This document shows positions 6,757 through 15,982 of a DNA stretch of 64,000 nucleotides, in pieces. Positions within the stretch are counted from its first letter, which is position 1. Every line of letters begins with the position of its first letter. Location: positions 1-64,000 of the forward strand of contig JBDTEO010000037.1 of NCBI GenBank assembly GCA_039922495.1, read 5' to 3'. The translations under genes and the position numbers were made by a program. This DNA comes from JALYYC01 sp039922495 (GTDB taxonomy: Bacteria > Chloroflexota > Dormibacteria > CF-121). Below the pieces are notes generated by a model that had not been told where the DNA came from, did no database searches, and saw nothing but the letters and a program-made list of their open reading frames with translations.

Positions 6757-9453
6757 TCAGCGATCGCGCTCGCTTGATGCCATCGCGGCCTGCGCTGCTG
6801 CCAGTCGCGCGACCGGAACCCGGTAGGGCGAGCAACTGACATAGTTAAGGCCGATCGAATGGCAGAAGTGGATCGACGCTGGGTCGCCACCATGCTCGCC
6901 GCAGATGCCGATCTCCAGGTCTTTGTGCGCCTTCCGACCTTCCTCGACCGCCATCTTCATCAGGCGCCCGACGCCGACCTGGTCGAGTGACTCGAAGGGG
7001 TTCACCGGCAGGATCTTCTCTTCGACGTAGCGCAGCAGGAACTTGCCCTCGGCATCGTCGCGGGAGTAGCCGAAGGTCGTCTGGGTCAGGTCGTTGGTCC
7101 CGAAGGAGAAGAACTCGGCGTACTCCGCGATCTCGCCGGCGGTCAGGCAGGCGCGCGGGATCTCCATCATCGTGCCGAACTTGTAGGGGATCTCCGCCTT
7201 CTGCTCGCTAAAGACCTGCTTGACGACGGCCTCGAGCAGATCGCGGGTGCGATGCAGCTCGTTGACGTGGCCGACCAGCGGGATCATGATCTCGGGCCGG
7301 ACGTCGACGTTCTTTTTCTTGAGCGCGATGGCGGCCTCCAGGATGGCGCGCACCTGCATCTGGATGATCTCCGGGAACATCAGGCCAAGGCGGATGCCGC
7401 GCAGGCCCAGCATCGGGTTCTGCTCGCGCATCCCCTCGATGGCGCGCAGCAGCGCCTCCTCCGGCTCGAGCTTCTTCTTCGAGGCCTTTTTGAGCCGCAT
7501 GATCGTGACCTTGACCAGCTGCTCGTCGTAATTCGGGAGGAACTCATGCAGCGGCGGGTCGATCAGCCGGATGATGACCGGCAGGCCGTGCATCTCCTTG
7601 AAGATGCCGCTGAAGTCCGAGCGCTGGAAGGGCAACAGCTTGGCCAGCCACTTCTGCCGCTCCTTCGTGTCCTCGGCGAGAATCATCTTCTGCACCATCG
7701 GCAGGCGCTCCTGCTCCATGAACATGTGCTCGGTTCGGCACAGCCCGATGCCCTGCGCGCCATAGGCGCGGGCAACCTTGGCGTCGCGCGGGTAATCCGC
7801 GTTGGTCCAGACCTCGAGGCGGCGGCGCGTGTCCGCCCAGGTGAGCAGCTGGTTCAGGTCCTTGTTGATGGCGGGCTCGATCATCGGCACCGAGCCGAGG
7901 ATGACGTCCCCAGTCGAGCCGTTGATGGTGATCAGGTCGCCTTCCTTGACGGTGGTCCCATTGACCGAGAAGAGCTTTTTGGCCAGGTCGACCTTCAGGC
8001 TCTCCGCGCCGGCGACGCAGGGCTTGCCCATGCCGCGGGCGACCACGGCGGCGTGGCTCGTCTTGCCGCCACGCGCAGTCAGGACGCCCTTGGCGGCGAT
8101 CATGCCGTGGACGTCATCGGGGTTGGTCTCGATCCGGACCAGGATGACGGCCTCGCCCTTCTTGCCCCGCGCCTCGGCGCGATCGGCGTCGAAGACGGCC
8201 TTGCCACTGGCGGCGCCCGGCGAGGCGTCGAGGCCTTTCGCGATGATCTTCGGCTTTGCCTTGGGGTCGATGCGCGGGTGCAGCAACTGGTCGACCTGGA
8301 TCGGCTCGACCCGCTGGACCGCCTCGTCCTCGAAGATCATCTTCTCGCTCACCATGTCGACCGCGATCTTGACCGCCGCGGCGGCGGTCCGCTTGGCCGA
8401 ACGCGTCTGCAGCATCCAGAGCTTTTTCTTCTCGATGGTGAACTCGAGGTCCTGGACGTCGCGGTAGTGCTTTTCGAGTTGGTTCGCCGTCTCTTCGAAC
8501 TGGCGATACACCTCGGGGAGCTGCTTCTTTAGCGACGCGATCGGTTTCGGCGTCCGGATCCCCGCCACCACATCCTCGCCCTGGGCGTTGATCAGGTAAT
8601 CGCCGTAGAGAACCTTCTCCCCCGTGTTCGGATCTCGGGTGAAGGCGACGCCGGTGCCGGAGTCGTTGCCCATGTTGCCGAAGACCATCATCTGGACATT
8701 GACCGCGGTGCCGAGCGTGTGGGGAATCTTGTTGAAATTTCGGTAATCCTGGGCGCGCTTGTTGTTCCAGGAGGAGAAGACCGCCTCGATGGCGGACTTC
8801 AACTGCTCCTGCGGGTCGTCGGGAAAGGGCTTGCCGCTCTCCTTGAGGATGATCGCCTTGAATTCGGCGAGGAGCTTCTCCAGCTGCTCCGGCTTCAGCT
8901 CAGGGTCGGTCTTGACCTTCGCCTTCTCTTTCGCCTGGGTCAGCTTGTGCTCGAACTTCTCGGCATCAATGCCGAGCACGATTTTGCCAAACATCTGTGC
9001 AAAGCGGCGGTAGGCGTCGAGCGCAAAGCGCCGGTCGCCGGTGAGCTTGGCCAGGCCCTCGAGCGTCTGCGGGTTGAGGCCGAGGTTCAGGACCGTGTCC
9101 ATCATCCCGGGCATGGAGAATTTGGCCCCGGAACGCACCGACACCAGCAGCGGATTCTTGACATCGCCCAGGCGTTTGCCCGTCTTCGCCTCGACGGTGT
9201 GGAGCGCCTCCATCGCCTGCTCCCACATCCCAGCCGGAAAGCGCTTGCCGCTGTCGTAATAGGCGTTGCAAGCCTCGGTCGTGATCGTGAATCCGGGCGG
9301 CACCGGCAAGCCGGCGCGCGTCATCTCGGCGACGCCAGCCCCCTTACCACCGAGGAGGTCTCGGAGATCCTTGTTGCCCTCCTCGAAGAGGTAGACCCAT
9401 TTCTTTGAGGTTGCGGCTTTCGGCTTGACGGGCGCCTGCGTGGAAAGGGCCAT
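6757..9453 (-). CDS. ppdK: Pyruvate, phosphate dikinase
   Basis: 898 residues, the normal length. It interconverts pyruvate, ATP and phosphate with PEP, AMP and pyrophosphate in the cytoplasm. The N-terminal ATP-grasp domain starts at VYLFEEGNKDLRDLLGGKGAG. The phospho-His domain has GGKTSHAAVVARGMGKPCV. The C-terminal PEP/pyruvate TIM barrel ends with the catalytic GICGEHGGDP Cys and the SFGTNDLTQTT motif. It is set apart from PEP synthase by the TSHAAVVARGMGKPCV context and the LLGGKGAG start. ATG has GGAG 8 bases upstream. It stands alone among the lectin-fusion genes with about 100 bases upstream, so it is probably a single-gene unit. Confidence 0.96.
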   Translation of the reverse strand: MALSTQAPVKPKAATSKKWVYLFEEGNKDLRDLLGGKGAGVAEMTRAGLPVPPGFTITTEACNAYYDSGKRFPAGMWEQAMEALHTVEAKTGKRLGDVKNPLLVSVRSGAKFSMPGMMDTVLNLGLNPQTLEGLAKLTGDRRFALDAYRRFAQMFGKIVLGIDAEKFEHKLTQAKEKAKVKTDPELKPEQLEKLLAEFKAIILKESGKPFPDDPQEQLKSAIEAVFSSWNNKRAQDYRNFNKIPHTLGTAVNVQMMVFGNMGNDSGTGVAFTRDPNTGEKVLYGDYLINAQGEDVVAGIRTPKPIASLKKQLPEVYRQFEETANQLEKHYRDVQDLEFTIEKKKLWMLQTRSAKRTAAAAVKIAVDMVSEKMIFEDEAVQRVEPIQVDQLLHPRIDPKAKPKIIAKGLDASPGAASGKAVFDADRAEARGKKGEAVILVRIETNPDDVHGMIAAKGVLTARGGKTSHAAVVARGMGKPCVAGAESLKVDLAKKLFSVNGTTVKEGDLITINGSTGDVILGSVPMIEPAINKDLNQLLTWADTRRRLEVWTNADYPRDAKVARAYGAQGIGLCRTEHMFMEQERLPMVQKMILAEDTKERQKWLAKLLPFQRSDFSGIFKEMHGLPVIIRLIDPPLHEFLPNYDEQLVKVTIMRLKKASKKKLEPEEALLRAIEGMREQNPMLGLRGIRLGLMFPEIIQMQVRAILEAAIALKKKNVDVRPEIMIPLVGHVNELHRTRDLLEAVVKQVFSEQKAEIPYKFGTMMEIPRACLTAGEIAEYAEFFSFGTNDLTQTTFGYSRDDAEGKFLLRYVEEKILPVNPFESLDQVGVGRLMKMAVEEGRKAHKDLEIGICGEHGGDPASIHFCHSIGLNYVSCSPYRVPVARLAAAQAAMASSERDR

Positions 9454-9553
9454 ATTGTAAATCTCCTGAGTACGTGGGCTGAGTAGTCAGGATACCAACC
9501 GGTCCCCTGCCGTCGCCTGTGCCCTAACCGCGATCCAGCGTGGTCAGGCTGGG

Positions 9554-10840
9554 TTAGTAGCTGCCCATCGACTGCCAGCCGGACCAGGCGCTGGCGTAGT
9601 ACTTGTGCCAGAGCGCGTTGTCCGTTCCCTGGCCGAAGACGTCCAGCCGTCCCAGTCCCCAGGCGACGACCGCGGGGTCAGAGATGAACTGGCCGGCTTG
9701 CGACTCCCAGCCGCTCCAGGCGCCCGAGTACCAAAGGTGCCACATGCCGCCGTCGACGCCGCGGGCGAAGAGATCGAGACGTCCGGAACCCCATGCGGTC
9801 ACGGCTACACCCGAGGTCAAGGTGCCGCCGAGCGACTGCCATTCATGCCAGCTTCCATCCCAGTACTTGTGCCAGATGCCGTTGTCGAGGCCGCGAGCGA
9901 AGATATCAAGGCGATTGGCCGACCACGAGGCGGCGCTCGGTCCCGAGGTCAGGTGACCACCAAGCGGCTGCCAGGCGCTCCACTGGAGACCGTCCCACCA
10001 CAGGTGCCAGATGCCGTTATCGCCACCGCGGACGACCACGTCAAGGCGTCCGCTGGCCCATGACGCGACGCCGGGACTCGCGGTGAGCACGCCACCGAGC
10101 GATTGCCAGCCATTCCATTTGCCGTCGTACCACGTGTGCATCAGCGAGTTATCGGTTCCACGCGCGAATACGTCGATCCGGCCGGGCCCCCACGAAACAG
10201 CGGCCGGGTCCGAGGTCAGCTGACCGCCCAGCGATTCCCAGGCGCTCCAGACGCCGCTATCGAACCAGCGATGCATCAGGGCGTTGTTCGCGCCGCGCGC
10301 AAAGACGTCGAGACGGCCGCTCGCCCACGACGCAACGGCGACAGCGCGCCCCGCCGGGGTGTCAGCGCCCGCCGGAGCCATCAGGAATTCCTCGGCCATG
10401 TAGCCGCCGCCACTCGCATCGGTAAACCATGCGGTGGCGACATAGTCGTAAGCCCCGAGGATGTTGGCGCGGTGCCCGGGACTGTTCATGAACATGGTGT
10501 TCACCCGGGCATCGTCGGGTCCCGAGGAAATCCAGGCTACGTTTTCACCGGCGCTCGTCGCGCCGGCAACGCAGCCCATGTCGAGGTTAACGCCGTTCGC
10601 GTGTGAGATAAAACCTTGCGCCGCCATCCGTTGGGCGTTCTCCAGAGCGATGTTGGCCAGGCACGTATTCCACGCCAGCGGGGCCAAGCCTGCGCTGGCG
10701 CGGTCCTGATTGATATAGGTCTGCTCGATCGATCCATCGGCAGCTGCGACTGGCCGCATGTTCATCATCGGGCTCAGCGCCAGCGTGCCCAAAATGCCGA
10801 CGAGCGCGATCCAACGTCCCCGACCACCCAGTAATCCCAT
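9554..10840 (-). CDS. Secreted CAP-domain (SCP/PR1) protein with C-terminal six-repeat lectin propeller
   Basis: 428 residues: a signal peptide (about 1-33), then a CAP domain at about 38-155. The usual CAP cavity residues can be seen: His in FISHAN, Glu in AGENVAW and His in NSPGHRANIL. The propeller of six repeats (about 165-428) ends at the C-terminus with SGWQSMGSY. Bacterial CAP proteins are secreted and of mixed or unknown activity, so only the architecture is certain. The propeller repeats alternate VASW-type and AVSW-type blades as in the sister proteins. Confidence 0.82.
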   Translation of the reverse strand: MGLLGGRGRWIALVGILGTLALSPMMNMRPVAAADGSIEQTYINQDRASAGLAPLAWNTCLANIALENAQRMAAQGFISHANGVNLDMGCVAGATSAGENVAWISSGPDDARVNTMFMNSPGHRANILGAYDYVATAWFTDASGGGYMAEEFLMAPAGADTPAGRAVAVASWASGRLDVFARGANNALMHRWFDSGVWSAWESLGGQLTSDPAAVSWGPGRIDVFARGTDNSLMHTWYDGKWNGWQSLGGVLTASPGVASWASGRLDVVVRGGDNGIWHLWWDGLQWSAWQPLGGHLTSGPSAASWSANRLDIFARGLDNGIWHKYWDGSWHEWQSLGGTLTSGVAVTAWGSGRLDLFARGVDGGMWHLWYSGAWSGWESQAGQFISDPAVVAWGLGRLDVFGQGTDNALWHKYYASAWSGWQSMGSY

Positions 10841-10959
10841 GACCGTGTGACGGCGCCGGCGGATGCGAGCTTTCCGCAGTTCACCGAACGGTCACATGAC
10901 GATCACGCGCCATTGCTAGGCCGCGTCCCGAGCGTGACGGGATCATCGAAAGGTTCCGA

Positions 10960-11302
10960 CTACGGCGTGGAGAGCATCTCGCGACAGAGCGCGAGGTCCG
11001 AGCGCCGGATGAAGACGTCGGCTGTCGCGTTGCTCTGCGAGACCGCGGCCGGGGCCGAGGTGCCGCTCCCGTCGATCTTCCCCCAACCGCTCCACACGGA
11101 TCCCGTCCAGGATTTGCGCCAGAGACTGTTATCGGCACTTCGCAAGAAGGTTCTCGAGTTGCGTCGCTCGACCGCTGGCAACGGTTCCGGCGACGGTGCC
11201 GATATCGCCAACGGCGGCGGCCACCCTGGTGGTAGGGAGGCTGCCGGCTGCAAGGAAGGACGCGGCTATGAACGCGGCACAAGGCGTGGTACGAAAGCAC
11301 AC
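10960..11302 (-). pseudogene. Frameshifted two-repeat lectin-propeller gene
   Basis: A signal-peptide-like segment (CAAFIAASFLAAGSLP) is followed by a short linker to ATQLEN in one frame. The matching propeller repeats (TFLRSADNSLWRKSW ... NATADVFIRRSDLALCRE) continue in the next frame. Removing one T from the TT at 11151-11152 restores ATQLETFLRSADNSLW, which aligns with GRLDVFVRGADNALW of the intact family. Only the last two of six repeats remain, so the gene is both shortened and frameshifted. The GTG at 11302 is one possible start; the frame is open to 11374. A sequencing error in the TT run would make it a two-blade gene rather than a pseudogene. Confidence 0.65.
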
Positions 11303-11387
11303 AGCACTACCATCGTATAAGGCGATATGCGCGCGCCGGCAGGGGGCCGCCTCGCCACGGAAGTCCAGCTCCACCCGCTACCCTCTG

Positions 11388-13121
11388 GTGGAGTTGATTC
11401 GCCCGGGCCTGTCCACCGCTGCCCTCCAGGACCGGCGTGCGGAGCAGCGTCTTGGCACCGTCCGGGTTCCAGGCGCGGTCTGGATCGCCGTCGGGTTGGC
11501 CGTGCTCGCCGCGGCCTCATTGACCTACCTCAGCCGCCATCTCGACTTCTTTGGGGACGAATGGACCTTCGCGATGGTGCGTCGGGGCTGGACGCTCGGG
11601 TCGTTTTTCCGGCCCCACAACGAGCACCTCGTCGCCGCCCTCGCGCTGATCTACAAGCTGCTCTTTGCGACCGTCGGCATGCGCAGCTACCTCCCCTACA
11701 TGCTCTGCCTGGAGGTGCTCCACGCCGCCACAGGAATCGTGCTCTTCCTGCTGGTCCGCCGCCGAGCAGGTGACGTCCTCGCCCTCTGCGCTGTGGCGCT
11801 CTTCCTCTTCATGGCGCACGGCGCCGAGAATTTGTTCTGGGCCTTCCAGATGTCGTTTGTCGGCTCGACCTGCTTCGGACTCCTCGCCATTCTCATCCTC
11901 GATCGACTGCACCTGGATCGCGTTCGGCTGGCACTCGCGTCCGCGGCCCTCCTGGTCTCGTTGCTCTTTTCCGGGGTCGGCCTCTTCTTCCTCACGGCGG
12001 TGGCCGTCGATCTCTTTTTCGACCGGGAACGCCGGCGTTACCTCGTGGCGGTGGCGGTCCCGACCCTCTTCTACTTGCTCTGGTTCGCCAGCTATGGCAT
12101 CAAGGGTGTCACCGCGCACCGCTCGCCATTGACCCTCACCGGGTTTCTCTCCCTCGGAAGCTTCATCCCGACCGGCATCGGAGCCGCGATCAGCGGTCTG
12201 TTCAGCTTTGGCGCCATGTGGGCCATCCTCGTCTTGCCGGTCGCCTGTGTCCTCCTGGCGATTCGCTACCTCCGGCGCGGTTCGATCGATGCCCGCTCCC
12301 TCGGCTTGATGGCCGGCCTGGTAACTCAGTACGGTTTGACCGGGCTGGTCCGCTCCCAGTTCGGCGATGTGCAGTCCGCCTCGTACCGCTATATCTACGT
12401 CGCCGGCGCATTCCTCCTCCCTCTCTTCGCGGATGCGATGCGGGACTTACCCTGGTCCCGAGTCTGGCAGGCGGCCCTTGCGGTGGTCACTGTTGGCGCG
12501 CTCGTCCATGGCGCCCCGTTCCTGCACGGCTTCGAAGTCGGAAGGACGGCGATGATTCGCGCACAGGACGCGCAGTTTGCGGCTGCCCTGGCATTTCGCG
12601 GCGCTCCTGACCTCCAGCTCGACAATCCCCTCGCTCCAGAACCGGGCAGTCTGCGCGTGTCGGCCCGGCAGTATTACGCGATCGTCGATACCATGGGCAC
12701 CCCGTTGCAGGTGTCCGGGCCCGACAGTTTGCGCGGCATGATCCAACCATCGATCGACCAGGCGATGCTGACGATGTTCGGCCCGGCGCTCCGCGTTACC
12801 GCCACCGCGTCCACGCAAACTCCGTCGAGCGGGACCGGGTGCCAGGCATTCGATCCGGCGTCCGATCGGCTGGTCGATCTCGCCGTGCGGTCCGGATCGG
12901 CCATTGATCTCGTGCCGGCGGGGCGGACCACGATCGACTTCTACCTCAGCTACGTGGCCGACCCCGGCCCCCAGCCGCTCAAGACTTTCACGCTCTCGCC
13001 CGGACAGGTCTACGAGGTCCACGTCCCTGACGCGGGCAAACCGATCGCCTGGCGCCTCCGGCTTGCCGGCACGATGCCGGGACCGCTGGGCATCTGTCCG
13101 GCAGGGGGGCCGGCGCCGTAG
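11388..13121 (+). CDS. Large membrane protein, GT-C glycosyltransferase-like
   Basis: About 577 residues with roughly ten hydrophobic segments. After the first helix comes FFGDEWTF, an Asp-Glu-bearing first loop like those of GT-C enzymes, then PHNEHLVAAL. The last 130 residues are soluble and Pro/Thr-rich. The role is probably extracytoplasmic sugar transfer, but no family motif settles the acceptor. The frame is open from 11196, yet the first 64 codons lie antisense to the decayed lectin gene and look non-native. GTG 11388 or TTG 11394 are more likely starts; neither has a strong ribosome site. It converges with the second decayed lectin gene at its 3' end. Confidence 0.65.
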   Translation: MELIRPGLSTAALQDRRAEQRLGTVRVPGAVWIAVGLAVLAAASLTYLSRHLDFFGDEWTFAMVRRGWTLGSFFRPHNEHLVAALALIYKLLFATVGMRSYLPYMLCLEVLHAATGIVLFLLVRRRAGDVLALCAVALFLFMAHGAENLFWAFQMSFVGSTCFGLLAILILDRLHLDRVRLALASAALLVSLLFSGVGLFFLTAVAVDLFFDRERRRYLVAVAVPTLFYLLWFASYGIKGVTAHRSPLTLTGFLSLGSFIPTGIGAAISGLFSFGAMWAILVLPVACVLLAIRYLRRGSIDARSLGLMAGLVTQYGLTGLVRSQFGDVQSASYRYIYVAGAFLLPLFADAMRDLPWSRVWQAALAVVTVGALVHGAPFLHGFEVGRTAMIRAQDAQFAAALAFRGAPDLQLDNPLAPEPGSLRVSARQYYAIVDTMGTPLQVSGPDSLRGMIQPSIDQAMLTMFGPALRVTATASTQTPSSGTGCQAFDPASDRLVDLAVRSGSAIDLVPAGRTTIDFYLSYVADPGPQPLKTFTLSPGQVYEVHVPDAGKPIAWRLRLAGTMPGPLGICPAGGPAP

Positions 13122-13128
13122 CCGTCTG

Positions 13129-13468
13129 TCAGGGCGCGCTGTTCCAGGCGGTGTGAGCCAGGAGACCGTCGACGTTTCCGTAGAACACGTCGATGGTATT
13201 AAATGCTCGACACGGCGCCGGGATCCATCGTGATCCAGCCACCCCGCGGTTCCCAGCTCCTCCAGGCGACGCCGTCCCACCACTTGTGCCAGAGCTGGTC
13301 GTCCCCGCCACGGACGACCACATCGATGCGATTCGCCGACCGGGAGACAACGCCAGGGTCACCCGTGAGGGAGCCGCCGAGCGACTGCCACGGATGCGAG
13401 GTCGTGTCCGCCGAAAGACACCGTGATGCCGACGATGAAGATCAGCGCGCCAAATCTCGAATGTTCAC
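13129..13468 (-). pseudogene. Decayed lectin-propeller gene remnant
   Basis: A GGGAGGGTAACC ribosome site and GTG 13468 are followed by MNIRDLAR and a stop. A signal-like segment (ALIFIVGITVSF) then continues in another frame. From 13403 down, one full repeat is readable (HPWQSLGGSLTGDPGVVSRS ... DDQLWHKWWDG), ending at a stop after AVSSI. The last blade (NTIDVFYGNVDGLLAH) is one frame over. Deleting one base from the AAA at 13201-13203 joins them as AVSSINTIDVFYG, which matches the final blade of the neighbouring gene (QVDVFYRGPDGEL). At least two lesions plus loss of four repeats make this a true pseudogene. Confidence 0.75.
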
Positions 13469-13493
13469 GGTTACCCTCCCTGGACGCGGTGCT

Positions 13494-15956
13494 TCATTTG
13501 TAGCCGGTGGACATCAGCTCCCCGTCCGGGCCGCGATAGAACACATCGACCTGGCCGGTGGTCGCCGAGACCGCGGTCGGGTCCGAACCCATGAAGCCGC
13601 CGTGCGGTTCCCAGGCGCTACAGCCGGTCCCGTCCCACCATTTGTGCCACAGGCCTTGGTCGATTCCCTGGATGAACACGTCGAGCCGCCCGCTTCCCCA
13701 TGACGCGACATCGGGGCTGCCGGCCAGCACTCCGCCCTGAGCCTCCCAGCCACTCCAGGCGATGCCGTTCCACCATCGGTGCCAGAGCTGCCTGTCGACG
13801 CCTCGTGTGAACACATCGATTCGGTTGGCGGCCCAGGATACGGCAGTCGGGTCGGCGGTGAACTGACCACCAAGTCCCTGAGGGCCGCTCCATCGCGTGC
13901 CATCCCACCACCAATGCAGCAGCTGGCGGCCGGCTCCAATGCCGAACACGTCAAGCCGGCCATTGGACCACGAGGACACATCCGGCCCGGAAGCGAGTGC
14001 CCCACCAAGCGATTGCCACCCGCTCCAACTGGTTCCATCCCACCACCTGTGCCACAGCGCATTGTCACCGCCGCGCACGAACACGTCCAGCCGCTGCGTG
14101 CCATCGCCGTGACTCCAGGAGACGGCGCCGGGATCAGCCGTGAGGTAACCACCCAATGATTGCCACGGGTGCCAGGAGCCGTCGGTCCAGGTGTGCACAA
14201 GCTCGTGGTTCGGGCCCGTCGCAAAGACATCAACCCGGCCAGCTCCCCACGATGCGGCATCCGCCCCCGAGATCATGGCCCCCCCAAGACAGGCGACGTC
14301 CGACCAGCGAGGTCCGGGGGGCGCCGCCCGCGCCTGCGATACGAGCACCGTCGCCGTCGCCCAGTTCTTGCCACTGGTGGCATTTTCCGAGTACTCTGCC
14401 GCCAGCCAGACCCCGCCCGCAATGCACGGGTCGGCGGCCGCCGCCGAGTAATCGCCGAAGCGGCTCCCGTTGGGCGGCACCGGTGCCGTCTCGACGTAAT
14501 CGCCGGTGCCGGCCTGGATCGCAGTGGGCGGTCCGAAGGTGTTCGAGCCGCTGGAAAGCACGACACCCAACGCGCTAGCCGGGTCGGCAACGGAAGATTC
14601 GGAGAAGGCGACGAACAGATTCCCCGCCGCGTCCGGCGCGATGGCGGGATAGTAGACGTCGGCGTCGGGGATCGCGTACTCGACCGATCTGGCCGGCTTG
14701 CTGAGGTCACCAGTCGTCACGGCAACTAGGCGTAGGCATGCGCGGACGCTCGGGCCGGTGGGGGTTGTGGTCGGCGTGCAGCTGTCGTTTGCAGCCGTCC
14801 AGAGCACGCCACCCTGCCAGACAGCGGAGATGAGGCGGTCGTCGTCCGTCTGGAGCGGTGGCGGGGCCGGGTTGCCCGGCTGCAGCGCCGACGGCGGGAT
14901 GTGCGTCCCAGTCATCGCCGGTTGGCTCTCCGTGAATGTGACCGTTCCCGCCGCCGGATCGCCGGTTACCGCGAAGACACCCAAGAAGTTGGTCGTCCCG
15001 TTCGGCTGCTGCCCATTGTTGTAGGGCATCCACAGCGTGGTCGTCGCGCTCTGGGCGACCGCCGGGGCGATGCTAAAAATTCTGGGGTCAGGGCCGCGTT
15101 CGAAGAAGTCGGGTGAGCTTGCACCGGAGACCAAGTCGGCCTTATGGAACACAAACGTTAGCTCACCTAGGAAATTCGCGGGGGTCGCATTGTCGTAGAC
15201 CTGACAGGACAGCCCGATCTTGTCCAGGCTCGTGCCGATCTTGGGCTGATCGCAAGCATGGGTCGCCAGGGTGGCGTCGGCGGCACCGTCGTCTGCGTAC
15301 GTGTTCCATGGGTCGGCGGGATCCGCCGAGGTCGAGACGGCGAGGTAAATCTCGCCGCTTGTGAAGTCGCTATTCGCGGACGCCCCCGAGGCGATCCAGC
15401 GCCCAATCGAACGATCGAAGATGACGCGAGGATCATAGAAGGCGAACCCTGGAGGCACTCCGAAGAACTGCTGTAGGTCAAACGGCGAGCCGATCGGCGT
15501 GCCCGACTTCGAATAGATCGCCCCCAGGACATTGACCATCTCCAGCAGCGAGGTCGGCCCGGCGGCGAGCTGGGTATCCGGAGGCGTGAAGTCGTAACCA
15601 GTATTGAGAGCGACCTGTTGGTCGTGACTCAATAAGGCAAATCCACTGCCGGCCGCGGCGGCAGCCTGCGGTCGGCGCGGGGCTGTTCCGCCGGCGATAC
15701 GCACCGTCGAAGCGGTTGGGGCCGCCTTGGCTCGGTTGAAGACGCCACGATCATGAACCAGCATCGAGTGGGAGGCCCGAAGATTCTGGTGTGCGGGGGG
15801 AAGCGCATGGACGTCGACTACCCGGGCGCGCGTCAGGTGTGCATAGCGTGCCGGCACCGAATGGGCCGCCGCCGCCTGGACGCCAACTGTGAACGTCACG
15901 GTCGTTCCACTCAGCAGGGAAACGGCAAGGACGCCCATCAGGCCGCGGCGAACCAC
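13494..15956 (-). CDS. Secreted protein with sialidase-like unknown domain and C-terminal six-repeat lectin propeller
   Basis: 820 residues: a signal peptide (about 1-31), a Pro/Ala linker, a large beta-rich domain at about 105-545 and six propeller repeats (about 555-820). The large domain has blade-like stretches (DPRVIFDRSIGRWIASG, GEIYLAVSTSADP, RLISAVWQGGVLW, YYPAIAPDAAGNLFVAFSE, SRFGDYSAAAADP) resembling BNR/sialidase-type propellers, but I see no Asp-box or catalytic triad. The function is not assigned. The GTG start could instead be the ATG six codons on. It lies 26 bases downstream of the PQQ-propeller gene, probably co-transcribed. The tail blade is degenerate (GQVDVFYRGPDGELMSTGYK). 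Confidence 0.72.
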   Translation of the reverse strand: MVRRGLMGVLAVSLLSGTTVTFTVGVQAAAAHSVPARYAHLTRARVVDVHALPPAHQNLRASHSMLVHDRGVFNRAKAAPTASTVRIAGGTAPRRPQAAAAAGSGFALLSHDQQVALNTGYDFTPPDTQLAAGPTSLLEMVNVLGAIYSKSGTPIGSPFDLQQFFGVPPGFAFYDPRVIFDRSIGRWIASGASANSDFTSGEIYLAVSTSADPADPWNTYADDGAADATLATHACDQPKIGTSLDKIGLSCQVYDNATPANFLGELTFVFHKADLVSGASSPDFFERGPDPRIFSIAPAVAQSATTTLWMPYNNGQQPNGTTNFLGVFAVTGDPAAGTVTFTESQPAMTGTHIPPSALQPGNPAPPPLQTDDDRLISAVWQGGVLWTAANDSCTPTTTPTGPSVRACLRLVAVTTGDLSKPARSVEYAIPDADVYYPAIAPDAAGNLFVAFSESSVADPASALGVVLSSGSNTFGPPTAIQAGTGDYVETAPVPPNGSRFGDYSAAAADPCIAGGVWLAAEYSENATSGKNWATATVLVSQARAAPPGPRWSDVACLGGAMISGADAASWGAGRVDVFATGPNHELVHTWTDGSWHPWQSLGGYLTADPGAVSWSHGDGTQRLDVFVRGGDNALWHRWWDGTSWSGWQSLGGALASGPDVSSWSNGRLDVFGIGAGRQLLHWWWDGTRWSGPQGLGGQFTADPTAVSWAANRIDVFTRGVDRQLWHRWWNGIAWSGWEAQGGVLAGSPDVASWGSGRLDVFIQGIDQGLWHKWWDGTGCSAWEPHGGFMGSDPTAVSATTGQVDVFYRGPDGELMSTGYK

Positions 15957-15982
15957 CGAAAGACTATACCGCCTGAATCACG

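Noticed and set aside
7252..8532. 426-codon ORF opposite ppdK
   Set aside because: Antisense to intact PPDK; rich in Leu/Asp/Arg repeats that arise from reverse reading, with no start signal.
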